6,027 bases of DNA from an uncultured Ruminococcus sp. (GCA_947177345.1 CAMWUB010000095.1:1-6027); one strand, 5' to 3'. Numbered from the stretch's first letter, positions 1 to 5,637 are shown. The notes: generated by a model not told the origin, from the letters alone. Translations and numbers: made by a program.

Positions 1-37
1 AAGATGTTATTAATAGAAATTATTTATAATTAAAATA

Positions 38-295
38 TTGTTATTCCTGTATCTTACTCATCAATCATTGGTATTAGTCCTTTCGGTTTTATATTGTAAA
101 ACCAACCGTCCAAACGACTGGTTTATAATTGTTAAAGTTCTGCATAAGACACTCCGGAAAGCACATCATACTAATGGCTTTACTGTGATGTCAGAGTATG
201 GTTTCGACAGAAAAATTACTGAATCAGAATGTGTATGTGTAGCAGAACTTATGAAGATATACCCAAAACTGACGGAAACAAAAAACTGCCCCTGA
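38..295 (+). CDS. Doubtful unrecognised open frame or gene remnant
   Basis: An open frame of 85 codons with only a TTG at its left end, no ribosome site before that TTG or before the internal ATG at 188, and no family I recognise. The first 25 residues are hydrophobic and look like chance translation of AT-rich DNA. From about base 100 onward the translation looks more protein-like, mixing charged and hydrophobic residues (for example RPNDWFIIVKVLHKTLRKAH and EYGFDRKITESE). The stop at 293-295 lies inside the terminator hairpin of the convergent operon. It may be the tail of an older gene that lost its start, a small gene with an unusual start, or chance. I see no other gene in bases 1-275. 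Confidence 0.22.
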   Translation: MLFLYLTHQSLVLVLSVLYCKTNRPNDWFIIVKVLHKTLRKAHHTNGFTVMSEYGFDRKITESECVCVAELMKIYPKLTETKNCP

Positions 296-310
296 ACGTT
301 CAGAGGCAGT
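276..310 (-). terminator. Intrinsic terminator of the sigma-factor/dockerin operon
   Basis: Read on the minus strand, ACTGCC, one T-G wobble and CTGA pair with TCAG and GGCAGT (bases 285-310), giving a stem of about 11-12 bp around a very small loop. It is followed at once by a run of six U residues (complement of 280-285) and, after one other base, three more. It starts 5 bases after the stop codon of the dockerin gene at 316-318. On the plus strand the hairpin is followed only by GTGTTTT, so activity in that direction would be weak. Confidence 0.85.
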
Positions 311-315
311 GTGTT

Positions 316-1398
316 TTAAAATTCAGAAATCAGTTTCTGTTTAGACAGGCACAGGTCAAAGACATCAATTATGCCGTCTCTGTTGAAGTCAGAGGCATAA
401 CCCTGTCTCTCACACATGGAAACTTCATTAAAAAGATACTTCTGTACCATTACGACGTCGGCAACACTGAATATACCGTCGTCATTGGAATCGCCGTCAA
501 TACATACGAAGTCTTTATAATGTACCGTACTTCTGGTATCAGCGGAGAGGTCAGACTGTACCGTTATTTCTATGACGTCCTGCCAGTAGTAGTTATCGGT
601 CAGATATTTTTCCAGAATATCAACAGTTTCCTGCTCCCTGACGGTTATTTCAACAAATGTATAGTTATACTGTTCATACTGTTTTGTAGTCAGATAGATA
701 TTTGAAAGAATGTCATTATTTTTAAGGAAATCTCTGATTGTAAGATACTCATTGGCGACAATCATATTTACTTCGTCGATATCCTTTGCACCACCATCAG
801 GAATACTGAAATCATATTCCGGTGAGATGATTACATCAACAAGATTCGTTTCAATGTCATTGTCGGCGATAAACTGAACCGCTTTGTCGTGTATTTCCTG
901 ATTTTTTACGAAAAGCCATACAGAATGACGATTCCAGTGCAGAGAAGCATATGCGGAATTATCGGAATATTCGTTTTCCGTCAGGAACTCATCGAGTTTC
1001 TGCGTGGTGATTACCAGCTTTTCGAGTTCGTCGTTAGTTACCGGTGTTTCTGATTCTCCGTCAGTAAGTGTCAAATCCGGTGATTCGTCGACGGTATAGG
1101 CAATCATAGAAGAATTTAAATTGTTTCTTTCTGCAAAATCAATCATTTGTTCAAGGTCATCTGCGGAAAAACAAACGACTTCAACAGTATGTTTGTCTGA
1201 CAGTAAAGTAATATAACCGGATATGTCATTCTGATACATATAGTCCTGAAGGGAAGTAAGCGTATCAGCTACTTCTTCGTCCAGAATGAGAGAGCTGTCA
1301 TATACTTTGTCTCTGTTTTCCGCAAAAGCCGTAACGGAAACACTACAGAATGTTATTAAAACTGCGGTTATTCCGGAGATAATTTTGTTTTTATTCAT
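316..1398 (-). CDS. Exported dockerin type I protein with three internal repeats, function unknown
   Basis: This is a 360-residue secreted protein. Residues 1-26 form a signal peptide: a lysine-rich start, a hydrophobic core and a probable cut after AFA. Residues 50-280 contain three diverged repeats of about 55-60 residues that I cannot assign to a family. Residues 298-360 are a type I dockerin with two calcium-binding loops, D303-x-N305-x-D307 to D314 and D337-x-N339-x-D341 to D348, the second followed by the LxLxKQKLI type helix. Dockerins bind cohesins on scaffoldins, so the protein probably joins a cellulosome-like assembly outside the cell. No catalytic motif is visible. I chose the ATG at 1398 because GGAGG lies 8 bases upstream; ATGs at 1404 and 1413 are too close to or inside that site. 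It overlaps the upstream membrane-protein gene by 8 bases and is the last gene of the operon. Confidence 0.87.
   Translation of the reverse strand: MNKNKIISGITAVLITFCSVSVTAFAENRDKVYDSSLILDEEVADTLTSLQDYMYQNDISGYITLLSDKHTVEVVCFSADDLEQMIDFAERNNLNSSMIAYTVDESPDLTLTDGESETPVTNDELEKLVITTQKLDEFLTENEYSDNSAYASLHWNRHSVWLFVKNQEIHDKAVQFIADNDIETNLVDVIISPEYDFSIPDGGAKDIDEVNMIVANEYLTIRDFLKNNDILSNIYLTTKQYEQYNYTFVEITVREQETVDILEKYLTDNYYWQDVIEITVQSDLSADTRSTVHYKDFVCIDGDSNDDGIFSVADVVMVQKYLFNEVSMCERQGYASDFNRDGIIDVFDLCLSKQKLISEF
559..1251 (-). repeat. Three diverged protein-level repeats in the dockerin protein
   Basis: Three segments at 1090-1251, 823-996 and 559-738 encode similar blocks (residues 50-103, 135-192 and 221-280 of the protein). 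Each starts with a short helix-like stretch with an aromatic near position 4 (LQDYMYQND, LDEFLTENE, IRDFLKNND). Each then has a strand-like hydrophobic stretch (VEVVCF, VWLFV, TFVEITV), a second helix with acidic residues (LEQMIDFAERN, KAVQFIADND, VDILEKYLTDN) and a final hydrophobic strand. The pattern suggests a repeated small alpha/beta unit. The similarity is by eye at the protein level; DNA identity between the copies is low, so the duplication is old. Confidence 0.6.
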
Positions 1399-2305
1399 GT
1401 TCATTTCCTCCATTCGTTATAGTGTAAAGATAATATCTGTCATCATTTCCAAATTTTATTGCAATGTCATCGCTGTCGGTAATATGGAAAGCGTCAGTAT
1501 AGCAATGGTAATAAGTATCAGTAGAGTAATCGTAACCACTCATGTAAGCCTTACATATGAAGTCACCTGTTTTATCGGCAGAAACTTCCTGACCGACTGT
1601 CATATAGAAATCCAAAGGCGTACCAAATTCAGCCATATTATACTGCTGATTTATCGGAAGTTCTTCCCATACCGTAGTATCTGAAGCAGTGGTTGTTACT
1701 TCCGATACTTCGTCGGGAATTAAAGTCTGTGTCATATCGGTTGTTTCAGGTTCGGTAACAACAGTTTCAGTAATAACCGGTTCAGTGACTATTTCTTCCT
1801 TGACCGGCTCGGTTATAACAAAATCCGTGATTATCTCTTCTGTAATAACCGGTTCGGTAATTATGACGGTATCGGTTATTACAGGAAGTTCTTCTGTTAC
1901 CTGCAGTTCCGTTGACGTTGAAATTTCCGTTTCCGGAGCAGGTTGTGTAGTTGTATATACCAGAGTATCAGTTATAAAGATTTCTTCTGTTGCGATTTCA
2001 TGAGTTATTACTGGAACTGTTGTATGATGTATTGTGGTTTTTAACGTTGTGTGTTCGTGTGTTGTGTCTGTAGATGATGTCGTTTCCGTGATGTCGGTTA
2101 TTATTTCAGTATTATGTGATTCCGTCGGAATATCAGGAAATTCACTCATATGTTGCCATGAACCGAATCCGACAATAAGAGCAACGCAGAAACCGGAAAC
2201 TACAGGAGTATATTTTCTTATAACAGCCTGACGTTTCTTTTTCTTCCTTACGTACTCATCACGGACTTCAAGAACGTACTTTGTCATTTCCTCATAATTC
2301 TTCAT
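1391..2305 (-). CDS. Single-pass membrane protein, probable anti-sigma factor or sensor of the ECF sigma factor
   Basis: This is a 304-residue protein. Residues 1-32 are short, charged and probably cytoplasmic, with a KKKKR stop-transfer patch at 21-25. Residues 33-50 form one membrane span (core GFCVALIVGFG). Residues 55-212 are a Thr/Val/Glu/Ile-rich, low-complexity stalk. Residues 213-304 are a compact, aromatic-rich outer domain with two cysteines (C251, C268). I see no zinc-binding anti-sigma motif and no RsgI-type domain, so the anti-sigma role rests on gene order: it follows the ECF sigma gene with a 14-base overlap, as such pairs usually do. The ATG at 2305 is preferred because an AAGGAAG stretch precedes it and the overlap is typical of coupled translation; an open extension to 2371 would sit wholly inside the sigma gene. 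It could instead be a surface sensor that only tethers the sigma factor. Confidence 0.8.
   Translation of the reverse strand: MKNYEEMTKYVLEVRDEYVRKKKKRQAVIRKYTPVVSGFCVALIVGFGSWQHMSEFPDIPTESHNTEIITDITETTSSTDTTHEHTTLKTTIHHTTVPVITHEIATEEIFITDTLVYTTTQPAPETEISTSTELQVTEELPVITDTVIITEPVITEEIITDFVITEPVKEEIVTEPVITETVVTEPETTDMTQTLIPDEVSEVTTTASDTTVWEELPINQQYNMAEFGTPLDFYMTVGQEVSADKTGDFICKAYMSGYDYSTDTYYHCYTDAFHITDSDDIAIKFGNDDRYYLYTITNGGNEHE
1407..1411 (-). promoter_or_regulatory. Ribosome binding site that fixes the dockerin gene start
   Basis: GGAGG on the minus strand, 8 bases before the ATG at 1398. It lies inside the last codons of the upstream membrane-protein gene, whose TAA at 1391-1393 falls just after the new start. 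This arrangement favours translational coupling and rules against the two upstream in-frame ATGs as the main start. Confidence 0.8.
1736..1891 (-). repeat. Degenerate tandem repeat coding the Thr/Val/Glu stalk
   Basis: Within the membrane-protein gene this stretch encodes repeated variants of TEPVITE (ITEPVITEE, ITEPVKEE, TEPVITE, VVTEPE; residues 139-190). The underlying DNA repeats units such as GGTTCGGTAAT and GGTTATTAC on the plus strand. Proline every 8-10 residues and abundant Thr suggest an extended, possibly glycosylated spacer holding the outer domain away from the membrane. Such DNA can change length by slippage or recombination. Low-complexity Thr/Glu-rich sequence also extends on both sides to about 1670 and 2143. 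Confidence 0.75.
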
Positions 2306-2846
2306 AATGAAATTCTTCCTTTTCCAGTTCAGACCGCATTGCTTTTCTTGCGTTATACAGAAGATTTTCAATCTGTTTTCTGCTTTTTCTCATAATTACG
2401 GCAGTTTCAGTATTGCTGAAATCTTCAAAGTAGGTCAGATAAAGCACCTGCTGATATTCCTTTTTCAACCTGCGTATCGCCCGATGTACAATAATTTTCT
2501 GTTCTTCTTTCAGATATTCGTTTTCAAGGTCATTTTCCGCCACCAGATTTTCACATTCGTCAGGCGATGCCTTATGATGTCTTGAAATTTTTCTGATATG
2601 ACTGACTGCGATATTTCTGCTGATTTTATATAACCACGTCTTGAAAGAGCTTTCGCCTCTGAAAGCCGGTTTTTTGATTGCAAGTTTAATAAATGTATTC
2701 TGTACGCACTCCTCCGCTATACTAAGGTTATTGATATAACTGTTAAGATACAACATAAGACCGTCCTTGTAATCACGGACAATTTCCGTCATACCAGTAT
2801 CATCACCATCAAGGAAACGGCGGTAGCTACTTGCACCGTTATCCAT
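2292..2846 (-). CDS. ECF-type RNA polymerase sigma factor (sigma-70 family)
   Basis: This is a 184-residue protein of usual ECF length. Residues about 19-87 match sigma region 2: the helix with EECVQNTFIKLA (45-56) corresponds to the common EDLVQETFLKLW core that contacts RNA polymerase, and FKTWLYKISRNIAVSHIRK (68-86) is the region 2.4-type helix that reads the -10 element. A variable acidic linker follows (about 92-115). Residues about 118-174 match region 4, with LKKEYQQVLYLTYFEDFSNTE leading into a helix-turn-helix and a basic recognition helix. It would direct RNA polymerase to a small set of promoters, probably including its own. The ATG at 2846 has AAAGGAG 5 bases upstream. It is the first gene of the operon and overlaps the membrane-protein gene by 14 bases. 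The ECF subgroup cannot be assigned by eye. Confidence 0.93.
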   Translation of the reverse strand: MDNGASSYRRFLDGDDTGMTEIVRDYKDGLMLYLNSYINNLSIAEECVQNTFIKLAIKKPAFRGESSFKTWLYKISRNIAVSHIRKISRHHKASPDECENLVAENDLENEYLKEEQKIIVHRAIRRLKKEYQQVLYLTYFEDFSNTETAVIMRKSRKQIENLLYNARKAMRSELEKEEFHYEEL

Positions 2847-2891
2847 AGAAACTCCTTTCGGATATACCTTTTTGCTTCCTTCTACTTATTA

Positions 2892-2920
2892 GACGCTCTC
2901 AGACCACAAAAACACTAAGT
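2892..2920 (-). promoter_or_regulatory. Possible ECF-type promoter of the sigma operon
   Basis: On the minus strand GAGAGCGTCTAATAAGTAGA lies 40-odd bases before the sigma gene start. CGTC (2895 down to 2892) is a known -10 core for many Firmicutes ECF sigma factors and is at a sensible distance. The AAC typical of the -35 element is not at the usual 16-base spacing; TTAGTG sits about there, and an AAC is found too far upstream. I therefore call autoregulation only as a candidate. I found no convincing sigma-A promoter for this operon. Confidence 0.3.
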
Positions 2921-2948
2921 TAAAATATAAAATTTATAAAATCATTTG

Positions 2949-2977
2949 TTGACAAGTAACGTAAATTATGATAAAAT
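2949..2977 (+). promoter_or_regulatory. Sigma-A promoter of the LRR-transglutaminase-dockerin gene
   Basis: TTGACA at 2949-2954, a 17-base spacer and TAAAAT at 2972-2977, with TG at 2969-2970 giving an extended -10. Transcription should start near 2984, leaving a short leader of about 35 bases that ends in AAGGAGG at 3006-3012, 7 bases before the ATG. The leader is too short for a riboswitch. Confidence 0.85.
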
Positions 2978-3019
2978 GAAAATATCATAAAAAAATTAAT
3001 AAAACAAGGAGGAACAAAC

Positions 3020-5017
3020 ATGAAAATAAACAAAATATTCGCCGTACTTCTGACGGTCATAAACCTGCATCCGTTTTTTGTGCATAGTGAAAATGTATCT
3101 GAAGAGATAGTTTATAACGGAATGACTTTCCAACATCAGCAATGGAATCCTGATGAACTTATTCTCACACACTATACCGGCATTGATGAAAATATTGTTA
3201 TTCCCGAAAATATCGGCGGTTATACCGTTACGGCTATTGACCATTACGTGTTTGCACACAGGTCAAAACTTAAAAATGTCACGTTACCTGATACAATAAA
3301 TTCTTTTGGTTGTGGAGTATTCTGGAATTCGTCTCTGGTATCTGTAAACATTCCGAAAAACTTACGTATTATACCTATGTCAACATTCGAATCCTGTCAG
3401 GAACTGGAAACTGTCATATTTCACGATGACATACTGGTAATCAGTCATAACGCATTCGAAAAAACAGATATTGAAATCCCACCGGAATTATGCGATACTG
3501 TGATAGAAGAATATATTTATTCATCTGACAGCTATATTCCCCTTATAACCGGCGACTGGCGTTATACATTAATGAATAATCATGGTGATATACATATCCG
3601 TATGAAGTATTATCTCGGAAACGATACAGAAGTAACAGTACCTGATTATATCAATGATATTCCTGTAACCTCAATAAGCACAGGATTAGATTCGTCGATA
3701 AAAAAGCTGACACTTCCGGCAACCATTAAAGATTTAGAAGGTGTCACGTTCAAAAGTCCGGAACTTGAAGAAATAACCCTCCCTTATATTGAAATGATTC
3801 CTAATTTTATATTTAAAGATTGTCCGAAGCTCAGAAAAATAAACTTCCGTGGAAATCCGGAAACATTTATCATAGGTGAAAACGCTTTTAAAAACTGTAC
3901 CAGTCTTGATTACATACCATATCCGGAAAGCTGTAAGAATCTGACTATCCGAAGAAATGCCTTTGAAAATACAGGTATTCAGGAAGTAAAGATTGATATT
4001 GATTCTGAAATAAATGAATACGCTTTCCGTAACTGTGAAAATTTATCGTATGCGGAACTGAATAATGCGGATATAAAGTCAAGAGCATTCGGAGAATGCC
4101 ACGCCCTTGAAGATGTCACAATAAATGATAATTCCACATTGGAAGAATCAAGTTTCTGTGACTGCAATATGTTGAAGAATATGACGTTTTCAGACTTTAA
4201 CATATCAATGAAAAATGCTGTTGAAAACTGTCCGGAACTTATGACTATCAATAACCTGAACGCCTTTGACAATACAACAGGCGACTTCAACAAGGATTTG
4301 AAAGATTTTATATTCAGTAATTTTAACGGCGTTGATGATGTAGGTTTCATTAACCGGTACATAAAGGCTCAGGCACAGAAAATAATAAATGAAAATATTT
4401 CTGAAAATATGACAGATATACAGAAAATAAAAGCTGTTCATGACTGGATATGTAAAAATACAGTCTATGACAACGGTCTTTCCAGTAACAAAAAGAATCA
4501 CAATGACGCTTCCGTACTTATGAACGATTCCACAGTATGCGAGGGTTACGCAAGAATAGCTAATATCCTTTACAATACCGCCGGTATAGAAACTTATTAC
4601 ATAAGCGGAGTAGGTCACGCATGGAACGTAGTGAGAGCAGGTAACAATTACTTCCATGTTGACACAACATGGGACGACGGCGACAAAATTTCTTATGAAT
4701 GGTTTATGAAATCCGACGACGAAATAAGAAATTCCGATAGTTATCACACTTCATGGAAAACTTACATACCGTCATCACTGCACGAATTTCAGAGTGATAA
4801 AAAATTACCGGAATGTAATTACAGTATCGGCGACGTAAATCAGGACAGCAATACTAATATTGCAGATATGGTTATGCTGAATAAATATATTCTCGGTCAG
4901 GATAATATTGATTATGACAGTTATATACTTTCAGACCTCACTTTTGATGGCGTTGTGGATTCTTTCGACTTAGTCAGAATGAGACAGAAACTTATTAATC
5001 AGAGAGACAATATATGA
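3020..5017 (+). CDS. Exported BspA-type leucine-rich-repeat protein with transglutaminase-like domain and C-terminal dockerin
   Basis: This is a 665-residue secreted protein. Residues 1-23 form a signal peptide with a probable cut at VHS-EN. Residues about 33-420 hold two blocks of BspA-type (LRR_5) leucine-rich repeats, recognised by the recurring AFxxCxxLxxVxxP-like pattern (FESCQELETV, AFKNCTSLDYI, AFRNCENLSY, AFGECHALEDV). Residues about 465-556 form a transglutaminase-like papain-fold domain: the AVHDWICKN helix (472-480), nucleophile C507 in VCEGYA, H533 in GHAWN and D548 in HVDTTWDD, so the triad is complete. Residues about 603-665 are a type I dockerin with loops D605-N607-D609-D616 and D639-T641-D643-D650; T641 replaces the usual Asn. 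The LRR part probably binds a surface ligand while the dockerin fixes it to a scaffoldin. Enzymes with this fold may be proteases, crosslinkers or deamidases; I cannot tell which. AAGGAGG fixes the start. It has its own sigma-A promoter. Confidence 0.93.
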   Translation: MKINKIFAVLLTVINLHPFFVHSENVSEEIVYNGMTFQHQQWNPDELILTHYTGIDENIVIPENIGGYTVTAIDHYVFAHRSKLKNVTLPDTINSFGCGVFWNSSLVSVNIPKNLRIIPMSTFESCQELETVIFHDDILVISHNAFEKTDIEIPPELCDTVIEEYIYSSDSYIPLITGDWRYTLMNNHGDIHIRMKYYLGNDTEVTVPDYINDIPVTSISTGLDSSIKKLTLPATIKDLEGVTFKSPELEEITLPYIEMIPNFIFKDCPKLRKINFRGNPETFIIGENAFKNCTSLDYIPYPESCKNLTIRRNAFENTGIQEVKIDIDSEINEYAFRNCENLSYAELNNADIKSRAFGECHALEDVTINDNSTLEESSFCDCNMLKNMTFSDFNISMKNAVENCPELMTINNLNAFDNTTGDFNKDLKDFIFSNFNGVDDVGFINRYIKAQAQKIINENISENMTDIQKIKAVHDWICKNTVYDNGLSSNKKNHNDASVLMNDSTVCEGYARIANILYNTAGIETYYISGVGHAWNVVRAGNNYFHVDTTWDDGDKISYEWFMKSDDEIRNSDSYHTSWKTYIPSSLHEFQSDKKLPECNYSIGDVNQDSNTNIADMVMLNKYILGQDNIDYDSYILSDLTFDGVVDSFDLVRMRQKLINQRDNI

Positions 5018-5307
5018 AATTAAATAAAATTATTTCCGTGATGATGTAGCTTGTGCAGTATATAATGTTACTGAAAAATGACATGACGAAGGTTATATAC
5101 GTATTAGTACAGATTCGGAAATCAAAATAAATAGTCAGGATGAAGATAACTAAAAGTATACGATTTTCTTTACTTTAGTGGTCTTTATAACGGTGAATGG
5201 TTATTGATTGTTTATAGTATAACAATGCAATCACAACTTTTCAGGAAGCACAGGCTATGGACAATATTACAAGTTGTATTCCATGTACTTCAAAGTACAG
5301 AATATAA
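5014..5307 (+). pseudogene. Decayed gene for a small exported protein, coupled to the dockerin gene
   Basis: An ATG at 5014 overlaps the preceding stop as ATGA, a classic coupled start. It opens with MKLNKIISVMM, like a signal-peptide beginning and similar to the MKINKIFAVLL of the gene before, then meets TAG at 5047. In the next frame translation continues as VACAVYNVTEK, a TGA at 5079, then GYIRISTDSEIKINSQDEDN to a TAA at 5151. A second frame change gives YFSGLYNGEWLLIVYS (from about 5171), and a third gives FQEAQAMDNITSCIPC ending at TAA 5305. The fragments follow each other in order, look like real protein and need two stop mutations and about three frameshifts to be read through. I do not recognise the parent family. 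It could also be chance, but the ATGA overlap and ordered fragments argue for a relic. Confidence 0.55.
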
Positions 5308-5315
5308 ATTCAGGC

Positions 5316-5358
5316 AAAAAAACTCTGAAACGGCGATTTAAAGCCATTTCAGAGTTTT
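5316..5358 (-). terminator. Intrinsic terminator of tRNA-Trp, possibly bidirectional
   Basis: The arms at 5343-5358 and 5319-5334 form a 16-bp stem with one T-G wobble around an 8-base loop. Read on the minus strand the stem is followed by a run of U residues (complement of 5316-5322, partly within the stem base). It begins 5 bases after the encoded CCA of the tRNA. On the plus strand only four T residues (5355-5358) close the stem, but it may still stop readthrough from the dockerin gene and pseudogene, which have no other visible terminator. Confidence 0.85.
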
Positions 5359-5363
5359 CATAC

Positions 5364-5439
5364 TGGCAGGGGCAGAAGGACTTGAACCCTCGGCACGTGG
5401 TTTTGGAGACCACTGCTCTACCAACTGAGCTATACCCCT
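5364..5439 (-). tRNA. trnW: tRNA-Trp (anticodon CCA)
   Basis: A complete 76-base cloverleaf with the 3' CCA encoded (5364-5366). The acceptor stem AGGGGTA pairs with TGCCCCT with one T-G pair. The D arm is the standard AGCTCAGTTGGTAGAGC. The anticodon stem GTGGT/ACCAC holds the loop CTCCAAA, with anticodon CCA at 5406 down to 5404. The T stem GAGGG/CCTTC closes the loop TTCAAGT. It decodes UGG. It appears to be a single-gene transcript with its own promoter and terminator. I found no second copy of its 3' end in the window, so nothing suggests use as an integration site here. Confidence 0.97.
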
Positions 5440-5480
5440 ATCTGATTTATTTAATTGCCGTATCCTTTACGACGTATATT

Positions 5481-5509
5481 ATTATATCATGCTTTTCCGG
5501 ATTTGTCAA
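5481..5509 (-). promoter_or_regulatory. Perfect consensus sigma-A promoter of tRNA-Trp
   Basis: On the minus strand TTGACA (5509-5504), a spacer of exactly 17 bases and TATAAT (5486-5481), with TG one base before the -10 (extended -10). This matches consensus at every position, as expected for a stable-RNA gene. Transcription should start near 5474, giving a leader of about 35 bases before the mature tRNA 5' end at 5439. Confidence 0.92.
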
Positions 5510-5574
5510 GGGATTTTATAAAATTTTATTTTTTTAATTATATATTCGTGATAATTAATGTATTTGCGTTCTGA

Positions 5575-5637
5575 AATACGATATAATTTGTGAATTAATT
5601 ATAATAAAAAAACAGTTGGTAATTATTATATCGTATT
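5575..5637. repeat. 13-bp perfect inverted repeat with 37-base centre
   Basis: AATACGATATAAT at 5575-5587 is the exact reverse complement of ATTATATCGTATT at 5625-5637, with 37 AT-rich bases between. It lies between the outward-facing tRNA and four-cysteine-protein promoters, with the right arm ending 15 bases before the -35 of the latter. No U-run follows either arm, so it is not a normal terminator. It could be a pair of regulator sites, a cruciform-forming spot or a trace of a small mobile element. Each arm contains TATAAT, but no -35 lies at the right spacing on either strand. Confidence 0.65.

Noticed and set aside
229..705. Plus-strand open frame of 158 codons opposite the operon's dockerin gene
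   Set aside because: It is antisense to the well-supported dockerin gene, has no ribosome site and shows no protein family features.
1689..2231. Plus-strand open frames rich in Ser and Val
   Set aside because: They are the complement of the Thr/Val/Glu stalk repeats of the membrane-protein gene, which explains both their openness and their odd composition.
2306..2371. Upstream extension of the membrane-protein gene by 22 codons
   Set aside because: It lies entirely within the sigma gene; the ATG at 2305 has a better ribosome site and the normal short overlap.
4205..4747. Minus-strand open frame of 180 codons inside the LRR-transglutaminase gene
   Set aside because: It is antisense to the catalytic domain, which has recognisable motifs on the plus strand; no start signal.
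5284..5299. Short inverted repeat TGTACTT-CA-AAGTACA
   Set aside because: The 2-base loop is too small for a good hairpin, no U-run follows, and it lies in decaying sequence just before the clear terminator.
5364..5388. tRNA-Trp 3' end as an attachment site for an integrated element
   Set aside because: I found no second copy of the tRNA 3' end and no integrase or phage gene in the window.
5274..5537. Plus-strand open frame of 87 codons
   Set aside because: It runs through the terminator and tRNA-Trp on the opposite strand; the segment reading like DLNPRHVVLETTALPTEL is a typical false translation of an antisense tRNA.
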